Shown one piece after another: positions 12,208-24,817 of a DNA stretch of 64,000 nt. The DNA lies in assembly GCA_030062745.1 (NCBI GenBank), contig CP099851.1:3524393-3588392 (forward strand). The letters run 5' to 3'. The notes under the pieces were generated by a model. That model had not been told where the DNA came from. It worked only from the letters and a program-made list of their open reading frames with translations, and ran no database searches. Made by a program: the position numbers and the translations under genes. This DNA is from Capitulum mitella (lineage: Eukaryota > Arthropoda > Thecostraca > Pollicipedomorpha > Pollicipedidae). Within the stretch, counting starts at the first letter, position 1. The number at the start of each line of letters is the position of its first letter.

Positions 12208-12547
12208 GGACTAATTCTACTGCGTTACGCACCATTCGCGTTGGCTATGAATGGGCACCCTCTCGCTACGCCAATCAGACGTCTTCATCCCCCGGAGCCT
12301 GAATAAAGATTGGTCGTGGCTTCGTTTACACATGCATTGGAGACGTTTCTTAATGGTTCTTAACCAGGCACGTTTTAGAGGGTGTCAAATAGGGCGCCTC
12401 TCAATTTTTAGTGAATAACTTCTGAAGAGCAGGAGCCAGCCCAACCAAACCTTCATTACCTATCCATCAATAAGCCTTACACATTCTAACATCAGAATCA
12501 TTTCCATGTCAGATCATTGAGATATGGCGTCATAAGTGAATCCCTGC

Positions 12548-14247
12548 ATGCATGTTTTCGCTTTTTTGGACGGTGCCGCTAGCATGCTTCGTTTCTTGAT
12601 AATATTCAATAATAACGAAATAATACACGAGTTATCTGGATTTACATAGATCACGGTCCCTTTCAAGATATACAACCATGTCATGCCAGCATGCAAGATG
12701 ATGGGTCATATGACGGCACTTCGACATGATTTGCATTGCATTGCATTGTACTAAGCTGCTGTTTGTACCACTCTGCTGGGAATTACGTTAAATAGGATAG
12801 TCGGTGGAAAAACGAAAATATAGCAGCCGCCTGCTATAATTGCTGAAGAACAAGACTTCGCAATGGAGTCAGTGACCTGATGCAAGTCAAGTCTGCTTAA
12901 AGGCATGATTAGTATCTTGAAATATGACAGTGACCTACCTGCGTTCCAGGCAAATTTTCGAGAAAGAGCTCCTTAAGCTAGAAAGAGACCCTAGATGTAG
13001 GTTTAGATCTTTCTGCTCTAGGCCTTCCCCTGAGTCATATCATCAAACGATATCACGTGCATGCTGCACTTTCATGGTCGTTGCCCACTGTCAAGAGCTT
13101 CGGACGCAAGCGGGCGATAGGCAACTTATCAGTCTATCCTGAATTTCACCAGGTTGTCCTATCGCGTCTTTCGGCGGCACCTGTTGACCACAGGGGCATT
13201 ATTGGGCGTCTTATGCAGTCGGGTTTGGTACCAAACGGGTTGGACATAGAACTGCGAAATGCGGTGAAACGATCCATGACCAACATCGTACTTATCGGGA
13301 TGAAATGCTCCAAGGCAAATACTATCAGGTGACGGCAGGACAGGACTCCTGCCGAAAATCGCTGGTGGCACGTTGACAGACATGTTCGAAGATTTAGAAG
13401 GGATATCCCTACAGTTGTCAACTGTGTTTACTTCAAGTTCTTTTGACATGGATATTTGAGAGCCCACGACGGGAGGTTGCTGGCCAGAAGTGCGACAGAA
13501 ACCCCCGGTTGCGGCCCTGGAAATGACGAAGTGGAGTTTCACATACTGAACACTATGGTTCGTTCTTGACACCGTCTGAACTTTCCCCTTTCTCTTTCCA
13601 TATGGTCTTTTGGGGTGAATTTTGACTAATACTGGCAGGATTCTCCCATCCATCAGCAACGTGTGGCAGTAGGCTAGATTAAAATCCCATCGTCTCAGAT
13701 ATAATATGTATGTATAACGTCGCCTTCTGGCCACCGTTCGCACTTATCACCGCATCAGCTACCAGCAAGGGCCAGAGCTCGACCTCAGCGGAACACTGGA
13801 CAGGATGGACGGAAAAAAACTCTGGCCAACTGGGACTTGAACGTCGTGCATGGTACTGACAGATGGAAGCCTTGACTTAGCTTCCAGTGTTTTTTTCCAC
13901 TCCATATTTCGTTATCGTCGGTTTTTAAAAAGCCGTCCCTGTACCCCACCGTCCGTTCACATGGTGACAGTGTTTTCGTTTGACATTTTGCCACTTCTAT
14001 GTGGATCCGAGTCTATATACTTTGCTGTCCGATACTTTTCGTTCGTTATTTTTCCGTTCGAGGTTTTCCCCTGGCGATGTATTTCCATTTCGATAAATAT
14101 CCCGAATTCGATGTGTTTCCATGTCTGATATTTTGTACATCGATATCTTTACCTTTCGCTGTTTATCTCCGTCGAGATTTATCATGCCCCATATTTTGTG
14201 TTAGGTATTTGGCTTTAGATTTTTTTTCTTTTGCTGTTCCGACGTAC
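12548..14247 (+). repeat. Direct repeat D, first copy
   Basis: Starting at ATGCATGTTTTCG, this 1.7-kb sequence recurs at 15258-17074 with many substitutions and small indels. Weak frames on the minus strand (13159-13743) differ between the copies through stops and indels, so I do not call a protein. The last 250 bases are rich in TTTCG/CGATAAATA-type motifs. It may be an unclassified transposon or part of a tandem segmental duplication. Confidence 0.7.
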
Positions 14248-15108
14248 GCCGACACCACGCGCTTCACATTGATGGCGTGGCCGTAGTGGTGTGGACTTTT
14301 CTTGCGAAAGACCAAGTGCATACGCTGACCGTTGTGGTAAATTAGGATAAAATTCGCCGCTCCAGACCAACATAAGCCCCACGAGTTCACATGCCTTTTC
14401 GCGGCAAGAGTGGCGAAGGGAGAATTCTGAGCGCAGACAAACGACTAATCAAGAAGGCGGCGCCTACAGCAGGGAAGGCGCATGCGCAGACATATCCGTC
14501 GATTGTGGCTCTGGGTGTAAAGCGCTCGCTATGTGCATTGCTCCTCTTGCTCGCTGCTTCGCCTTCCACTCGACAGATCTGCCAGACGCCCCACCTAGGT
14601 CTGCGACATCTGTGTGAACGTCTGAATAACGCGCAGCATCCCTAACTTATGGTCGGTGACAAACGAAAACGTTTTGTGCCACAGACACTCATTCGATACA
14701 TTACCTTATGTAAGTGAAGTACTCTAGAAGAAAAGGCCAAACAAGTGATTAACACACACAGTGGAAGGGGTTCTCATGTTAACGCGCAATCGAAGCGGGC
14801 ATTTTGTGCACCTCCGCCTTTCCCACTGATCTTGGAAACAAAACGAGCTAAAGGCACGGAGTTTTATGGGCAGTGTAAGGCTACAAATAGTTTTATTACG
14901 TGCAATTTCCATGACCCAAGGTCAATATCTCCAGGGCCAAATGAGGTCTAAGATGTCAAATTTGGACAACCTTGGCATGTGCAGGTCATTCCGTACGGCT
15001 TTCGATCGAAACGGGAAAAGGGTGCACGTGGAACACGATAAGTTCTATTCATTTGACGTTTCGAGTGAAGATTTCAGGTCGAGATCATGTCAGGTTATTG
15101 ACGTACGC
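14248..15108. other. Non-coding spacer between D copies
   Basis: No exon, RNA gene or clear repeat is recognised in this stretch. Confidence 0.4.
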
Positions 15109-15257
15109 CAGATCCTGTGACGTCATGTCACCCCTGCAACGTTACCGTCAACTGCCGTAGCGTCGCTCTCGGCCCTGTGATGGAGGCCCTGGGCTGTGAC
15201 GCTGCGACGCAGAGACGCCGCCGTGACGCCGCCGTGACGCCTCCGCCTGACCTCCGG
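15109..15257 (+). repeat. Duplicated intron end E, first copy
   Basis: About 149 bases beginning CCAGATCCTGTGACGTCA and ending CTGACCTCCGG recur at 17176-17347. The second copy runs directly into the splice acceptor of the FYVE exon at 17351; this copy runs into repeat D instead. Each contains a perfect TGACGTCA (CRE-type) palindrome and GCCGCCGTGACGC-like repeats. Confidence 0.7.
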
Positions 15258-17074
15258 ATGCATGTTTTCGTCTTTTTGGGCGGTGCCGCTAGCGTGCTTT
15301 GTTTCTTGATAATGTTCACCAAATAATGCACGGGTTATTTGGATTTACATAGATCACGGTCCCTTACAAGATATACAACCATGTCACGTCGGCATGAAAG
15401 ATGATGAATCACATGATGGCACTTCGATATGATTTGCATGGCATTGCATTATACTAAGCTGCTGTTTGTACCACTCTGCCGGGAATTACGTTAAATTGGA
15501 CAGTCGGTGAAAAAACGAAAATATAGCAGCCGCCTGCCACACTTGCTGAAAAACAAGATTCCGCAAAACAGTCCATGATGCAAGTCCAGTCTGTTTAAAG
15601 GCATGATTGATATCTTGAAATATGACAGTAACCTACTTCTGTTTCAAGCAAATTTTCGGGAAAGAGCTCCTCCAGATAGAAAGAGGCCCTAGATATAGAT
15701 CTAGATCCTCCTGCTCTAGGCCTTCCTCTGATTCATATCATCAAACGATGTCATGTGCATGCTGCACTCTCCATGGTCGTTGTTCACTGTCACTAGCTGA
15801 CGACGCAAGCGGGCGATAGGCAACTTATCATATCTATCCTGCAGTTCACCAGGTTGTCCTATCGCGTCTTTTGGCGACACCTGTTGACCACAGAGACGTT
15901 ATTGGGCGTCTTATGCAGTCGGGTTTGGTACCAAACGGGTAGCACATAGAATTGCGAAATGCTGTGAAAGGATCCATGACCAACATCGTACCTATCGGGA
16001 TGAAATGCTCCAAGGCAAATACTATCAGGTGACGGCAGGACAGGGCTCCTGCCGAAAATCGCTGGGGACACGTTGACAAATATGTTGGAGGACTTAGAAG
16101 GGATATCCTGACAGTTGTCTACTGTGTTTACTTCAAGTTCTTTTGACATGAATATTCGGGAGTCCACTACCTTTCAGGAGGTTGCTGACCAGAAGTGCGA
16201 CAGAAACTGCCGGTTGCTCCCCTGTAAATGACGACGTGGAGTTTCACATACTGAAACTGTACGCAACACTATGGTTCTTTTTTGACTCGGGTGTATGAGC
16301 TTTCCCGTTTCTCTTTCCATAATGGTCTTTTGGGGTGAACTTTGACTGATATTGACAGGACTCTCCCATTCATCAGCAAAGCGTGGCAATGGCCCAGAAT
16401 AAAGTCCGATTGTCTCAGGTATTTATGTATAACGTCACCCTTGGCTACGGTTCGCACTCATCACCGCATCAGCTACCAGCAACGGCCGGAGCTCGACCAC
16501 AGCGGAACACAGGGCGGGATGGACGGAAAAAACTCTGGCCAATTGGGACTTGAACGCCGTCCATGGTCTTCACAGATCGAAGTCTTCACTTAACTACCAG
16601 TGTTTTTTCACTCCATTTTTGTTATCGTTCTTTCGTTCGTTCGTTCGTTCGGTTTATTTCGAATCTTCCCACCGCCTGGATTATTGTTTGATTCAAGTCA
16701 GTACAGTACAGTACATATGCAATAGTCATACAGATAGAATAATTATCGTAGGCTTTTCAACCCCGTTCTTTATCCAACCTTCCGTTCAAATGGCGATAGT
16801 TTTTTTGTTTGATTTTTTGCCACTTCATGGCGGATCCGAGTCGATATACTTTGCTGTCCGATAGTTTTCGTTCGTTCTTTTGCTGTCGAGTTTTTTTCCC
16901 TCGCGATGTATTTTCATTTCGATAAATATGCCGAATTCGATGTGTTTCCATGTCTGATATTTTGTACATGGATATCTTTACCCTTTGCTGTTTATCTCCG
17001 TCGAGATTTATAATGCCCGATATTTTGTGTTAGGTATTTTGCTTTCGATTTTTCTCTTTTTCTGTTCCGACGTA
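15258..17074 (+). repeat. Direct repeat D, second copy
   Basis: Matches 12548-14247 over its length. It carries a local TTCG expansion near 16628-16650 that the first copy lacks. Confidence 0.7.
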
Positions 17075-17350
17075 CAACATTCCGTATCATATTTCATCGG
17101 GACAGCGGGTAGCAGCCCGCGGTGTCGACGGCCTGCGCATCTGTATGTCGGCCCTGGTGGAAAGAACTGACTAAGCCAGATCCTGTGACGTCATGTCACC
17201 CGTGCAACGTTACCGTCAACTGCCGCAGAGTCGCTCTCGGCCCTGTGATGGAAGCCCTGGGTTGTGACGCGGCGACGTTCTGACGCCGCTGTGGCTCCGC
17301 CGTGGCGCCGCCGTGACACCGCCTTGACGCCTCCGCCTGACCTCCGGCAG

Positions 17351-17500
17351 AGCCCGAAGGTGGTGACGGAGGTCAAGAAGGTGAAGATGCCGGCGCCACG
17401 CGATTCGAACGGCTCGACCTGGCTGAAGACAAGCCCGACGAACGAGGCTGGGATGTTCTGCTGCACCTGCCGCCAGGTGTTCACGGCCTTGACGTGGAAG
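17351..17500 (+). CDS. Hrs-like exon: VHS end and first half of FYVE finger
   Basis: A 150-base exon, phase 0 to 0, lies between acceptor CTCCGGCAG and donor AAG|GTAGGC. The 50 residues begin SPKVVTEVKKVKM, resembling the last helix of the Hrs VHS domain. They end MFCCTCRQVFTALTWK, matching the first zinc pair and the turn before the basic motif in Hrs FYVE fingers (C-x2-C-x-V/Q-F). In the family, FYVE binds phosphatidylinositol 3-phosphate on early endosomes. Odd points: the usual WxxD before the first cysteine is replaced (STWLKTS), and the basic R-K-H-H-C-R motif starts as TWK. The rest of the VHS domain was not found upstream, so this is a partial gene model. Confidence 0.7.
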
Positions 17501-19031
17501 GTAGGCCGACGGCACGTCTCGAGACGCTCACAGCGCCCCGTCCTCGCCACATGGACCTGGTGGTTGGAGCATGCAAATCTTGTACAGTCCTGTGCAGAAT
17601 CGTCTTGCCCATTCTAGTACTGCACTTTCAAGTCATTTTCCAGAAATGTCGTGTGACATGGGCTGGCTGGGAACATGCCCATCACTCACGTTCTTTGCCA
17701 ATCATTCTTTTCCAATAATCAAATAAGTGCGTTGAAATTTTGTTCGTCTTTTGCACGGCTATATTCAGGACTGGATACACAGAGAGGCGCAGAGTCACTG
17801 TCAGGTTAGCTCAGCAAAAGTCATCCAATGTCGATATATGAAGACGCAACATTCTGTCTTCTTGTGTGGATACGTTTATCTGACCTCCGTTGACATCGGA
17901 TGGCTCAAAATGACCTACACAGTTCACGTGATTAAACCCTCGCCCGGCGGGGTGCTGAAACAAACCCCTTACTTACTTTTGGACCAAGAGAGATGGTGCA
18001 ACGCAGTAAATACCAGCGTTTTGCTCGTCACGAGAGCAACTAAAGGATGTCAGACTTTTTGCTTTCAAGTCAAAGGATAACCTTCCGGGTTACGGTAATG
18101 ACCTCAAAGCGGCCATGTCAAAATATATCGAAGTTCTCTTAGCAATGCAATTTCCAACCTGCGTATTGGCCATTGTGATATCTATTGGAAATGCATGAAT
18201 TTTTCGTCTAGGAAAATCGGGGACCTCTCAGGTCACAAAATGTCATCATAGCTGAAATTTGCAATGAGAGGAATTATCGTCGCACTTCACTTTTGTTGGC
18301 TCACAGGCCAAACGAGCGACAAACGTCCCAAATTTGGTACATGGTCTCCCCCCGGACTGCGAGGGGGTCGCCTATTTGAGGACAAGGCAACCTTAGTTCC
18401 CAGGTCACCGCCAGGGGCGTTTATGTCGGTTATTGAAAATTACTCATTGTTGAAAATCACTCAAGCTAGAACAACCAAATTTGCTGCGCAGACAGGCATG
18501 CACGCGAGCTACGCTTTAAAGTTTTTACTTGTAAAGTGCGACATGCATATAACCTTGCGCGCTGGCGTTTTTCTAGGAATATATGTATAGTAATGGTGGG
18601 AATGTTGTGGTCCTGTCCATCTCCTGATCCAATCAACTGATTGCAATAAAAACTTGATCAGGTAGTCTGTAACGTGATTTTGCAGCTCTCAGAATATATC
18701 TGACCTTAATGAAGTCAATCCATTTGTTTGACATCGATGAAAACGTGGTCAGACGAAGAATATCCACCATTTTACTGTTCTCCATGTTTGTGCAACCGAT
18801 TGCAGTCAAGTCCTCTGAAAACTTAATTCGCGTGACGGACTAAATACCGGTAAGTGAGATTTACCAAAATGAAATCTGTGTGGTCATCCTCGAGCAATAT
18901 TTGAAAATGGTGCATTTGGTCGGATTACAGCATGAAACATTGCGGCGGGTTACTAGTCGGTGGGATTACGTCATGCACCCTTCACCCTCGACCGCCGGGA
19001 GGAGTTGTTTTTGGATCCCCTGGAGTTTTCC
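17501..19031. other. Intron sequence of Hrs-like gene
   Basis: No coding exon is recognised. G/C-rich inverted motifs near 17938-17955, 18345-18370 and 18985-19005 resemble decayed MITE ends. Confidence 0.4.
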
Positions 19032-20236
19032 TTAACCCTATTCCCGGAGGGCTAGACGGTATGGCCGATTCCCGGCAGGGGGGCGTATTCGGCCCCCCTG
19101 AGATCTCGAGAACTGCTCGTCCGATTTCATCGCAACAAACGGCAATCGGTTCACCGTGGCATGATCTACATTTTTATAAAACGAAACTTCCAAAATTTCG
19201 AAATTTGTGGATACAGGGGGGCAGAAAGGTCAAAATGGGGGGTACCTTTCGACTTCTTATAACTCCGTTGTTTATCGACCGATTTCGATCAAACTGGCAT
19301 CAATCGAGAGATTATGAATAGGGCTTTTACCATGGGTCCGCAAATTCGAAATTTTGAGAAAATTCATGGGCGTTCACAGGGGTTCAAAAATAGGAGGATT
19401 AGTTTTCTAACAACTGAATGAACAAAAGAGGCAAACACTCTTTTTTGGCTTCTGTTAGTCATGTTATACTAAAGAAGTACAAATCGCATTACAATGTTTG
19501 TATAATGTTAGCATACGCGGTGCCAGGGATATGAAAAAGGGGGAACTGTCACGGTCAAACGTTTCTCAGATCAACTTGTGACCTTTGACCTTAAATGACC
19601 TCCAGTGACCTTGGGGTGACTTGGAATGATCTCGTGTACATTTAATATTATCTGTAAACGTTTTCAGTCATTTGAATTCACTCTATTTCAAAAATTTCAT
19701 TTTTTGGCTATTGCGATATAGGGTACGCGCACTGACATTTTAGGTCATATCTCCGTGACCCGACCCGATATCAAGCTGAAACTTAATACGCAAGTAGAGG
19801 GCATCCTCGTACGTCATATATATTCTGGGTTTTGCATTTAAAAAAATGGCGCCGAAATTATAACAAAAAAACCAATTTTGACTTTTGACCTTGACCTGAC
19901 CTTGTAAAATGACCTCAGATAAACAAAATTATATCTGCACATTGCCTAGCTATTTAGCTATACATCCATATAAAGTTTTAAGTTCTAGCTTTAAAACTCT
20001 GTTTTTGGCAGACATTTTCCTTTTACTCTTAACATGGCCAAAAATGGCATGAGGTGACTCGCAAAAACGTTGCCTGGCTCCGCCCCTGAGCAAAATAGAA
20101 TTTTGAAATTTTGTCACAGCACGTAGAAAGAAAAGCTAGGAAATGTCACCGAGTTTCGTGAAGCTGCGTAAAAAGCCTGGAATTGGCAAGCAAAAAACTC
20201 GAGGGGGGCGGATTCCGCCCCCCCTGCCGGGAATAG
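19032..20236 (+). mobile_element. TTAA-flanked MITE, family A (copy A4)
   Basis: TTAA and a CCCTATTCCCGG terminus on the left. The right terminus ends at GGGAATAG with the final TTAA lost. The half-site array lies at about 19579-19620. It sits in the intron between the two FYVE half-exons. Confidence 0.75.
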
Positions 20237-20696
20237 ACCTCCAGTCAAATTTTCAGAGTGACCTATGGCCCTCTCTGAAGGCAACGTCAGTCGTGCTTTT
20301 AACCAAAGTTACCAACACATTTTATTTGTTGGACATTGGGCACTGCAATGTTCTGTTACATGTTTCTTTGAGGAATGTTGGTGTCATTGACCTGCTTTAG
20401 TCTGTGGGAAGGGTCAGGTCAGCAGATGTCAAGCTCGGTTAAATGTGTGTATCAAACATTGATGTCAAAAGCCATTTTAGCTTCTATGCGGGATAACTGA
20501 CATTTACACTGGGAAGAATGCTTGAACTTAATCCAGACGTCAACATTATTTTGACGAACATCGCTTGACGTAATGTAAAGCCAATTTGTAGGTCAAGGTC
20601 GCCCTGGGTAAGTGAAATTCGAAAATGCAAAAGAAACGTCGTATTTTAGCGGAATTCCGCTCCTACTGAGTACGACATATGAGAATGTGTTCATCT

Positions 20697-20810
20697 CACC
20701 AACACTCTGTCTGTCCTCGCCTCTGACTGACACCGTGACACCCGTCCGACCGACACTCTGTCCTCGCCCCTGACTGGCAGCGTGACATCCGTCCGACGGA
20801 CACTGTGTTC
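20697..20810 (+). repeat. Two-unit tandem repeat before FYVE exon
   Basis: Two near copies of a unit of roughly 60 bases containing ACTCTGTCCTCGCC...CTGACTG...CGTGACA..CCGTCCGAC lie just upstream of the acceptor at 20813. Confidence 0.6.
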
Positions 20811-20813
20811 CAG

Positions 20814-20941
20814 CACACATGCCGACTCTGCCACCGGTGCTTCTGCAGCAAGTGCTCGACCAAGGCGTCCATGAGTTCTGCGACAGGCGAGGGGGAAAAA
20901 GTGCGCATGTGCTTCCCGTGCCAGGTCGACAAAATCGACAG
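20814..20941 (+). CDS. Hrs-like exon: second half of FYVE finger
   Basis: A 128-base exon, phase 0 to 2, between acceptor TGTTCCAG and donor ACAG|GTAAGC. It starts HTCRLCHRCFCSKCSTK and ends RMCFPCQVDKID, supplying the remaining six zinc cysteines (C-x2-C, C-x2-C, C-x2-C) in the order and spacing of FYVE fingers. It follows on in frame from the exon at 17351-17500. The FYVE signature R-H-H-C-R-x-C-G is weakened (K-H-T-C-R-L-C-H) and R-V-C reads R-M-C. Lipid binding may therefore be altered, although the zinc fold looks complete. Confidence 0.8.
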
Positions 20942-21379
20942 GTAAGCGCTGATTGTTTCACTGCCCGCCGACGCGATGACTCCAGAAAGTCAGACCGCCG
21001 GCGTTTGGAACTGTGGTCCGCTCTCTGCGTATGTTCTGCGCTCTTGCTGCTCGTGGATCATGCGCGTCATCTTGTTTCTTGTCAAATGGAGCCATTGTAT
21101 GTGTGCCTGGCGTAAAATGGCGCCCTTTCCTGATAAAACGGAAGACACAGATATTGCGTCACTACAAGCACGTGTCCAGTAGAGATCGCTTTTCCGGTTT
21201 CGGAAAATGGAGGCGTGCTCGTAAGGCCTGCTGATGTCGTTCCATGCGAGAAGGGAATCCAGGTCGATAGGCCTTCTTGGGTGGAGACACCACGTCTATT
21301 GGTGCTGACCATAGATGAAGTCTGTACCGTAGCGATGAAATGAAATGTGGCTGGTTACGCCGACATGTGAGTATTTCAG

Positions 21380-21527
21380 GCCTTCCGATGCCCCGCCTAA
21401 TGGAAACGAGCTTTCCGAAACCGAGCCCTCCCAAAACGAGCCCTCCGAAAACGAGCCTTCAGCCCCTGCGGCCGACGGGGATCTGCCGCCGGAGTACCTC
21501 AACAGCCCCCTCTCCAGAGAGTGCCAG
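21380..21527 (+). CDS. Hrs-like linker exon with LPPEYL motif
   Basis: A 148-base exon, phase 2 to 0, between acceptor GTATTTCAG and donor CCAG|GTGAGA. It starts PSDAPPNGNE, runs through the tandem units EPSQNEPSENEPS and ends LPPEYLNSPLSRECQ. The LPPEYL-x-SPLS string is the hallmark linker directly after the FYVE finger in Hrs/HGS, which makes the family assignment firm. The EPS units come from a 15-base internal repeat. The exon joins in frame to the FYVE half at 20814-20941 and leads in phase 0 to UIM exons. Confidence 0.75.
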
Positions 21528-21725
21528 GTGAGAAAATCATTGATCTGAACAGTCCCAGGTGAGAAATTCAAGGGTTTCAACAGTCCAGAGTGGGAAAACT
21601 CGTGGGTCCAACGGTTCCATGTCAAAAACTCATGGGTCCAAATATTTCCAGATGAGAAACCTATGAGTCCCAGCATTCCCATGTGAGAAACTCATAGTCC
21701 AAACCGTTCCAGGTGGGAAACGTAG
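21528..21725 (+). repeat. Minisatellite built from a splice-donor unit
   Basis: Degenerate units of about 33 bases, such as CAGTCCCAGGTGAGAAATTC, follow the linker exon. Several repeat CAG|GTGAGA, so the 5' splice site itself appears to be copied. A homologous array follows the second linker exon at 33063-33320. Confidence 0.7.
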
Positions 21726-22021
21726 TCACGTAGCCCGCAGCAGTGGCTGCTCAACCGTCAAATACAGGTCACTCGTTCGCGAGTGACCTGCCTGCGTTCT
21801 GGAAAGTAACCGAGGCAGACGGTTTCGGTAGGAAACTCGCAAGCCCAAACAGTCCCAAGTATGAAAGTCGACGTGGCCTGAACTGCCTCTGGCAAAACAA
21901 GCATAACTGTTCGAAGCCGCTCAGAGTGGCCAGGAAGGTGACAACCCCCAAAAGTTCATCGGCCATCGTCACCGCTCGCTCTCGTCTGACACGCCCTGGT
22001 CGCGCCGCTTGGCGTCGTCAG

Positions 22022-22097
22022 GAGCCGCCTTCAGGAGAGCTGAGGAGTGAGGAGGAGCAGCTCCTCGATCTGGCCAGCAACCAGCTGGGCAGCAGAT
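22022..22097 (+). CDS. Hrs-like UIM exon 1, probably weak or decayed
   Basis: The acceptor CGTCGTCAG is followed in phase 0 by EPPSGELRSEEEQLLDLAS, which lines up with the stretch after the Hrs linker (PPKR-type start, acidic run, then the UIM helix). The conserved alanine-x3-serine of a UIM is not clearly kept (LDLASNQL), so ubiquitin binding is doubtful. The donor is uncertain: GAT|GTAGGG at 22098 would leave phase 1. Confidence 0.45.
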
Positions 22098-22868
22098 GTA
22101 GGGCCTGTTCATGTGATGTAACCGTGGTTTACAGTACTATTATTGCCTAGGGTTGAATATGACGTCGTATTCATTCGTGATGAGTTGATTTATCTTTGAA
22201 AATAAATTATCTTTTGATTATTTGCGAGTCAGTGGCTTGGAGATCGGGCCTAAATAGCACACCCACAGGCCAGGGAATTGGCGTAAATCGGAACCTACCA
22301 GTAAACTTGTCTCTACAAACACTGGGAATATCAAACCTGTTCCTTACGAAAAAACGAATATTTTACGTAAACCAAGACACGTCGGCAGTTGCTTTTAGAT
22401 TGCGACCAATCATGTTTTGTTACACGTGGTAAATGGATCGCAAGAATAGCCAACTAGTGCTATGCACAATTACGCCAGGTTACGTGGGGTCAGACTTCAG
22501 GTTCTGAGTGCTACTCGACTGACTTCAGCTGAAGAAAGTAACATCGGTGTCATACGGTCAAGAAAAGCGTCTTGAGCGACGAGGAAACATAAATTTTTGT
22601 CATTCATTGTCGTGTCTTTTCAGGTCAGGCAATATAAAATTCGCCCAAACTGTCTGAGATCCCAAGCAGATCCGACTTTTCATGCCAGATGGATGCAGCA
22701 GAAGAAAAATGGAATTTCAGTTCTCCTTCATTGTTGTTACAAAAGTTACGTTAGAAAATTGGGGATTATTGAATTTTGCACCCCTTCCCTCCCCCTTATG
22801 CCAAGAACGAAGCCCACCGATGGTGATTGGTGAAACTGTGGTGTACTCTTCTCTGACACTGGCCGCGT

Positions 22869-22916
22869 CATCTTCTGGCGCTGGCCATCGCATAAGCAGG
22901 AGCCGCTGGAAATGAG
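22869..22916 (+). pseudogene. Decayed UIM-like exon fragment
   Basis: One frame reads LLALAIA, then a stop, then AGAAGNE, and ends at a donor-like GAG|GTACGG. This resembles the LALAL-x-x-A-E core of Hrs UIMs with an in-frame stop. Like the other UIM exons it is followed by the GTACAGTCAGGGTCTATTG minisatellite, which supports common origin. No good acceptor was found. Confidence 0.3.
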
Positions 22917-22924
22917 GTACGGTT

Positions 22925-23090
22925 TGCTGGTGCTGAGTTTCTGGCTCGTGCACCATGCTGATGGTACAGCCAGGGTCTATTATACAGGCGGGAAGTACTG
23001 TTAGATACGGTCAAGGTCTATTGTTGTGATGCAGTCAGGACTTGTCGTTGTGGTACAGTCAGAGTCTTTTGCCTAGGTCATTAGTGTAGT
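22925..23090 (+). repeat. Minisatellite after UIM-like fragment
   Basis: Degenerate units of about 30 bases around GGTACAGTCAGGGTCTATTG. The same family follows the exons at 24818 and 26320. Confidence 0.65.
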
Positions 23091-24817
23091 CATGGTTCAG
23101 AAATCAGGGGGGGGGGGGTGAACAAGCTGATTGCAACACGCCAAGAATAGGAAGGACGGGGATGATAATCATTTTTCCGGCACTGCGTGACAAACTAAGG
23201 CTATTTGTCACATTTGAAAGTTTAACGTATTGCGTCGCCAATGGGAAATATCTATTTCATACCATAAAATTAGGGGGAAAACACCACTTCTGGAAAAATG
23301 CTGGGGACATGTCCCCGCAGTCCCTGAAGAAATTACACCATGCTCGCGGTCAAGGCAGTGTCTGTTGTTGTAGTATAGTCAGTGCCTGTACCAAAATGAT
23401 ACACAGAATATCACGGACGCGTGTGACGTTTAAGCGTGCAGTTCTTCGGGTACCAAATCCTGAAACAGAGCAATAAATATCTTTATGTTGTACTGCGATA
23501 TGCCCAAAGAAAAGGTAATGATGCAAATAGCAACGTAGTAGGGTCGTCTAATCGTGCAGCCCATAATGCTTCTTTTTGTTCCATTTGTGTGCATTGGTAG
23601 TGGATATCCGTATCAGCCTCAATCTGTCTAGCTTAGATGATGAGGGAGATAGGGTCAGCACCACCGGACTACTGCTGTATTGATAAAGAGTTCGTAATGA
23701 AGGCGCCTGATACCGTTTTAAAGCTCAGTCATGCCTGTGCGTTTTGCTTTCATGCCAACAAAATGGACTGGGATTTCTCAGTTGCATGCTTGACGTTCGC
23801 GTTGCCTTTCATATTGCAGTGTGTTTCGATTTCAGTTAGAAGACGGATTAAGACATAGGAGTTGCCATTATTTCAGTCGGAAGCAAAGGATTTGGTTCGC
23901 GGTTTTTTCGATCACTGGCGGACAACCACAGGAAACCACGGTATGAGGAACGTCATAAACGGTTTTCAGTTAATAGAAATCGTTTACGTGACGTCGCCGA
24001 AGTTTGGTAAATTTTCACGCAGCACCGGCTCACAAACCGTCTCCCTCTCGCACATTGACGTGGAAATTGACAGTTTGGTAGCCAGCTGGTTGTTTGGGTC
24101 GCATGCTGTTGTGTGTAAACTAGAAAACATGCAAGACGACCTTCATCAGTGCTGAAAATGTCTACGAAATATTACTACTTTCTCATCCTTTGCTGAAAAT
24201 GAAGACATTCTGGAGGGGTGTGATAGCTTTCATCTAAAAATATGGATGAACTTCCGGGCCGCGCATCTGGTAACCGCGCGAGCCACCAATGGCAGGAAAG
24301 CATTACGTTCGGCGGTCAGCTGACGGCGTGCATGGCATAAATCGTATGTGAGGGCCGCAAATAAAAGATGCACGACGCAACTTGAAACTCCGTCTAATAT
24401 GGAACGTACTCGTCCCGAATTCTTTTGGTGATTAAGGGTCCATAAAGAGGTTAGACCCCGGGTCATTGGTCACACGTAATGACCTTTGAACTCGTCGTTT
24501 TTTGGCTTGTAACCCACCTGTACTGGGTCCAGAAATCTCCCGAAAAGATGGGTAGACGAGAAGTCTTTTGGGAATTTGGAGCCACTTGCATTCTGTATCC
24601 TGTTACTTCCTTTGATATATTGTGTTCTTTTATTTTTTTTCGCACGCTTCAAAGGGGCACTCTGCTTTCGTTCGCCCCCTCCCTTTCTTTTTTCGTGCTT
24701 GGCGACCTGACAGATGTTTGCTCACTACTGCTGTGCCTCTGGGCAATTCTATCTCAGCTGGTGATGATACACGTCTTGCACACTGCCACCAGTGGAATGG
24801 CTTTTCTACGTTGGCAG
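23091..24817. other. Intron sequence, no exon recognised
   Basis: Contains a poly-G run at 23107-23117 and low-complexity stretches. Short open frames (for example 23162-23476) lack splice context and family resemblance. Confidence 0.4.

Noticed and set aside
11825-12235. 136-codon minus-strand frame rich in Glu/Arg
   Set aside because: Its N-terminal half is translation of the CT microsatellite; the rest is CpG-island sequence.
13159-13743. 194-codon minus-strand frame in repeat D
   Set aside because: The second D copy breaks the frame and the two differ by indels, so there is no sign of protein constraint.
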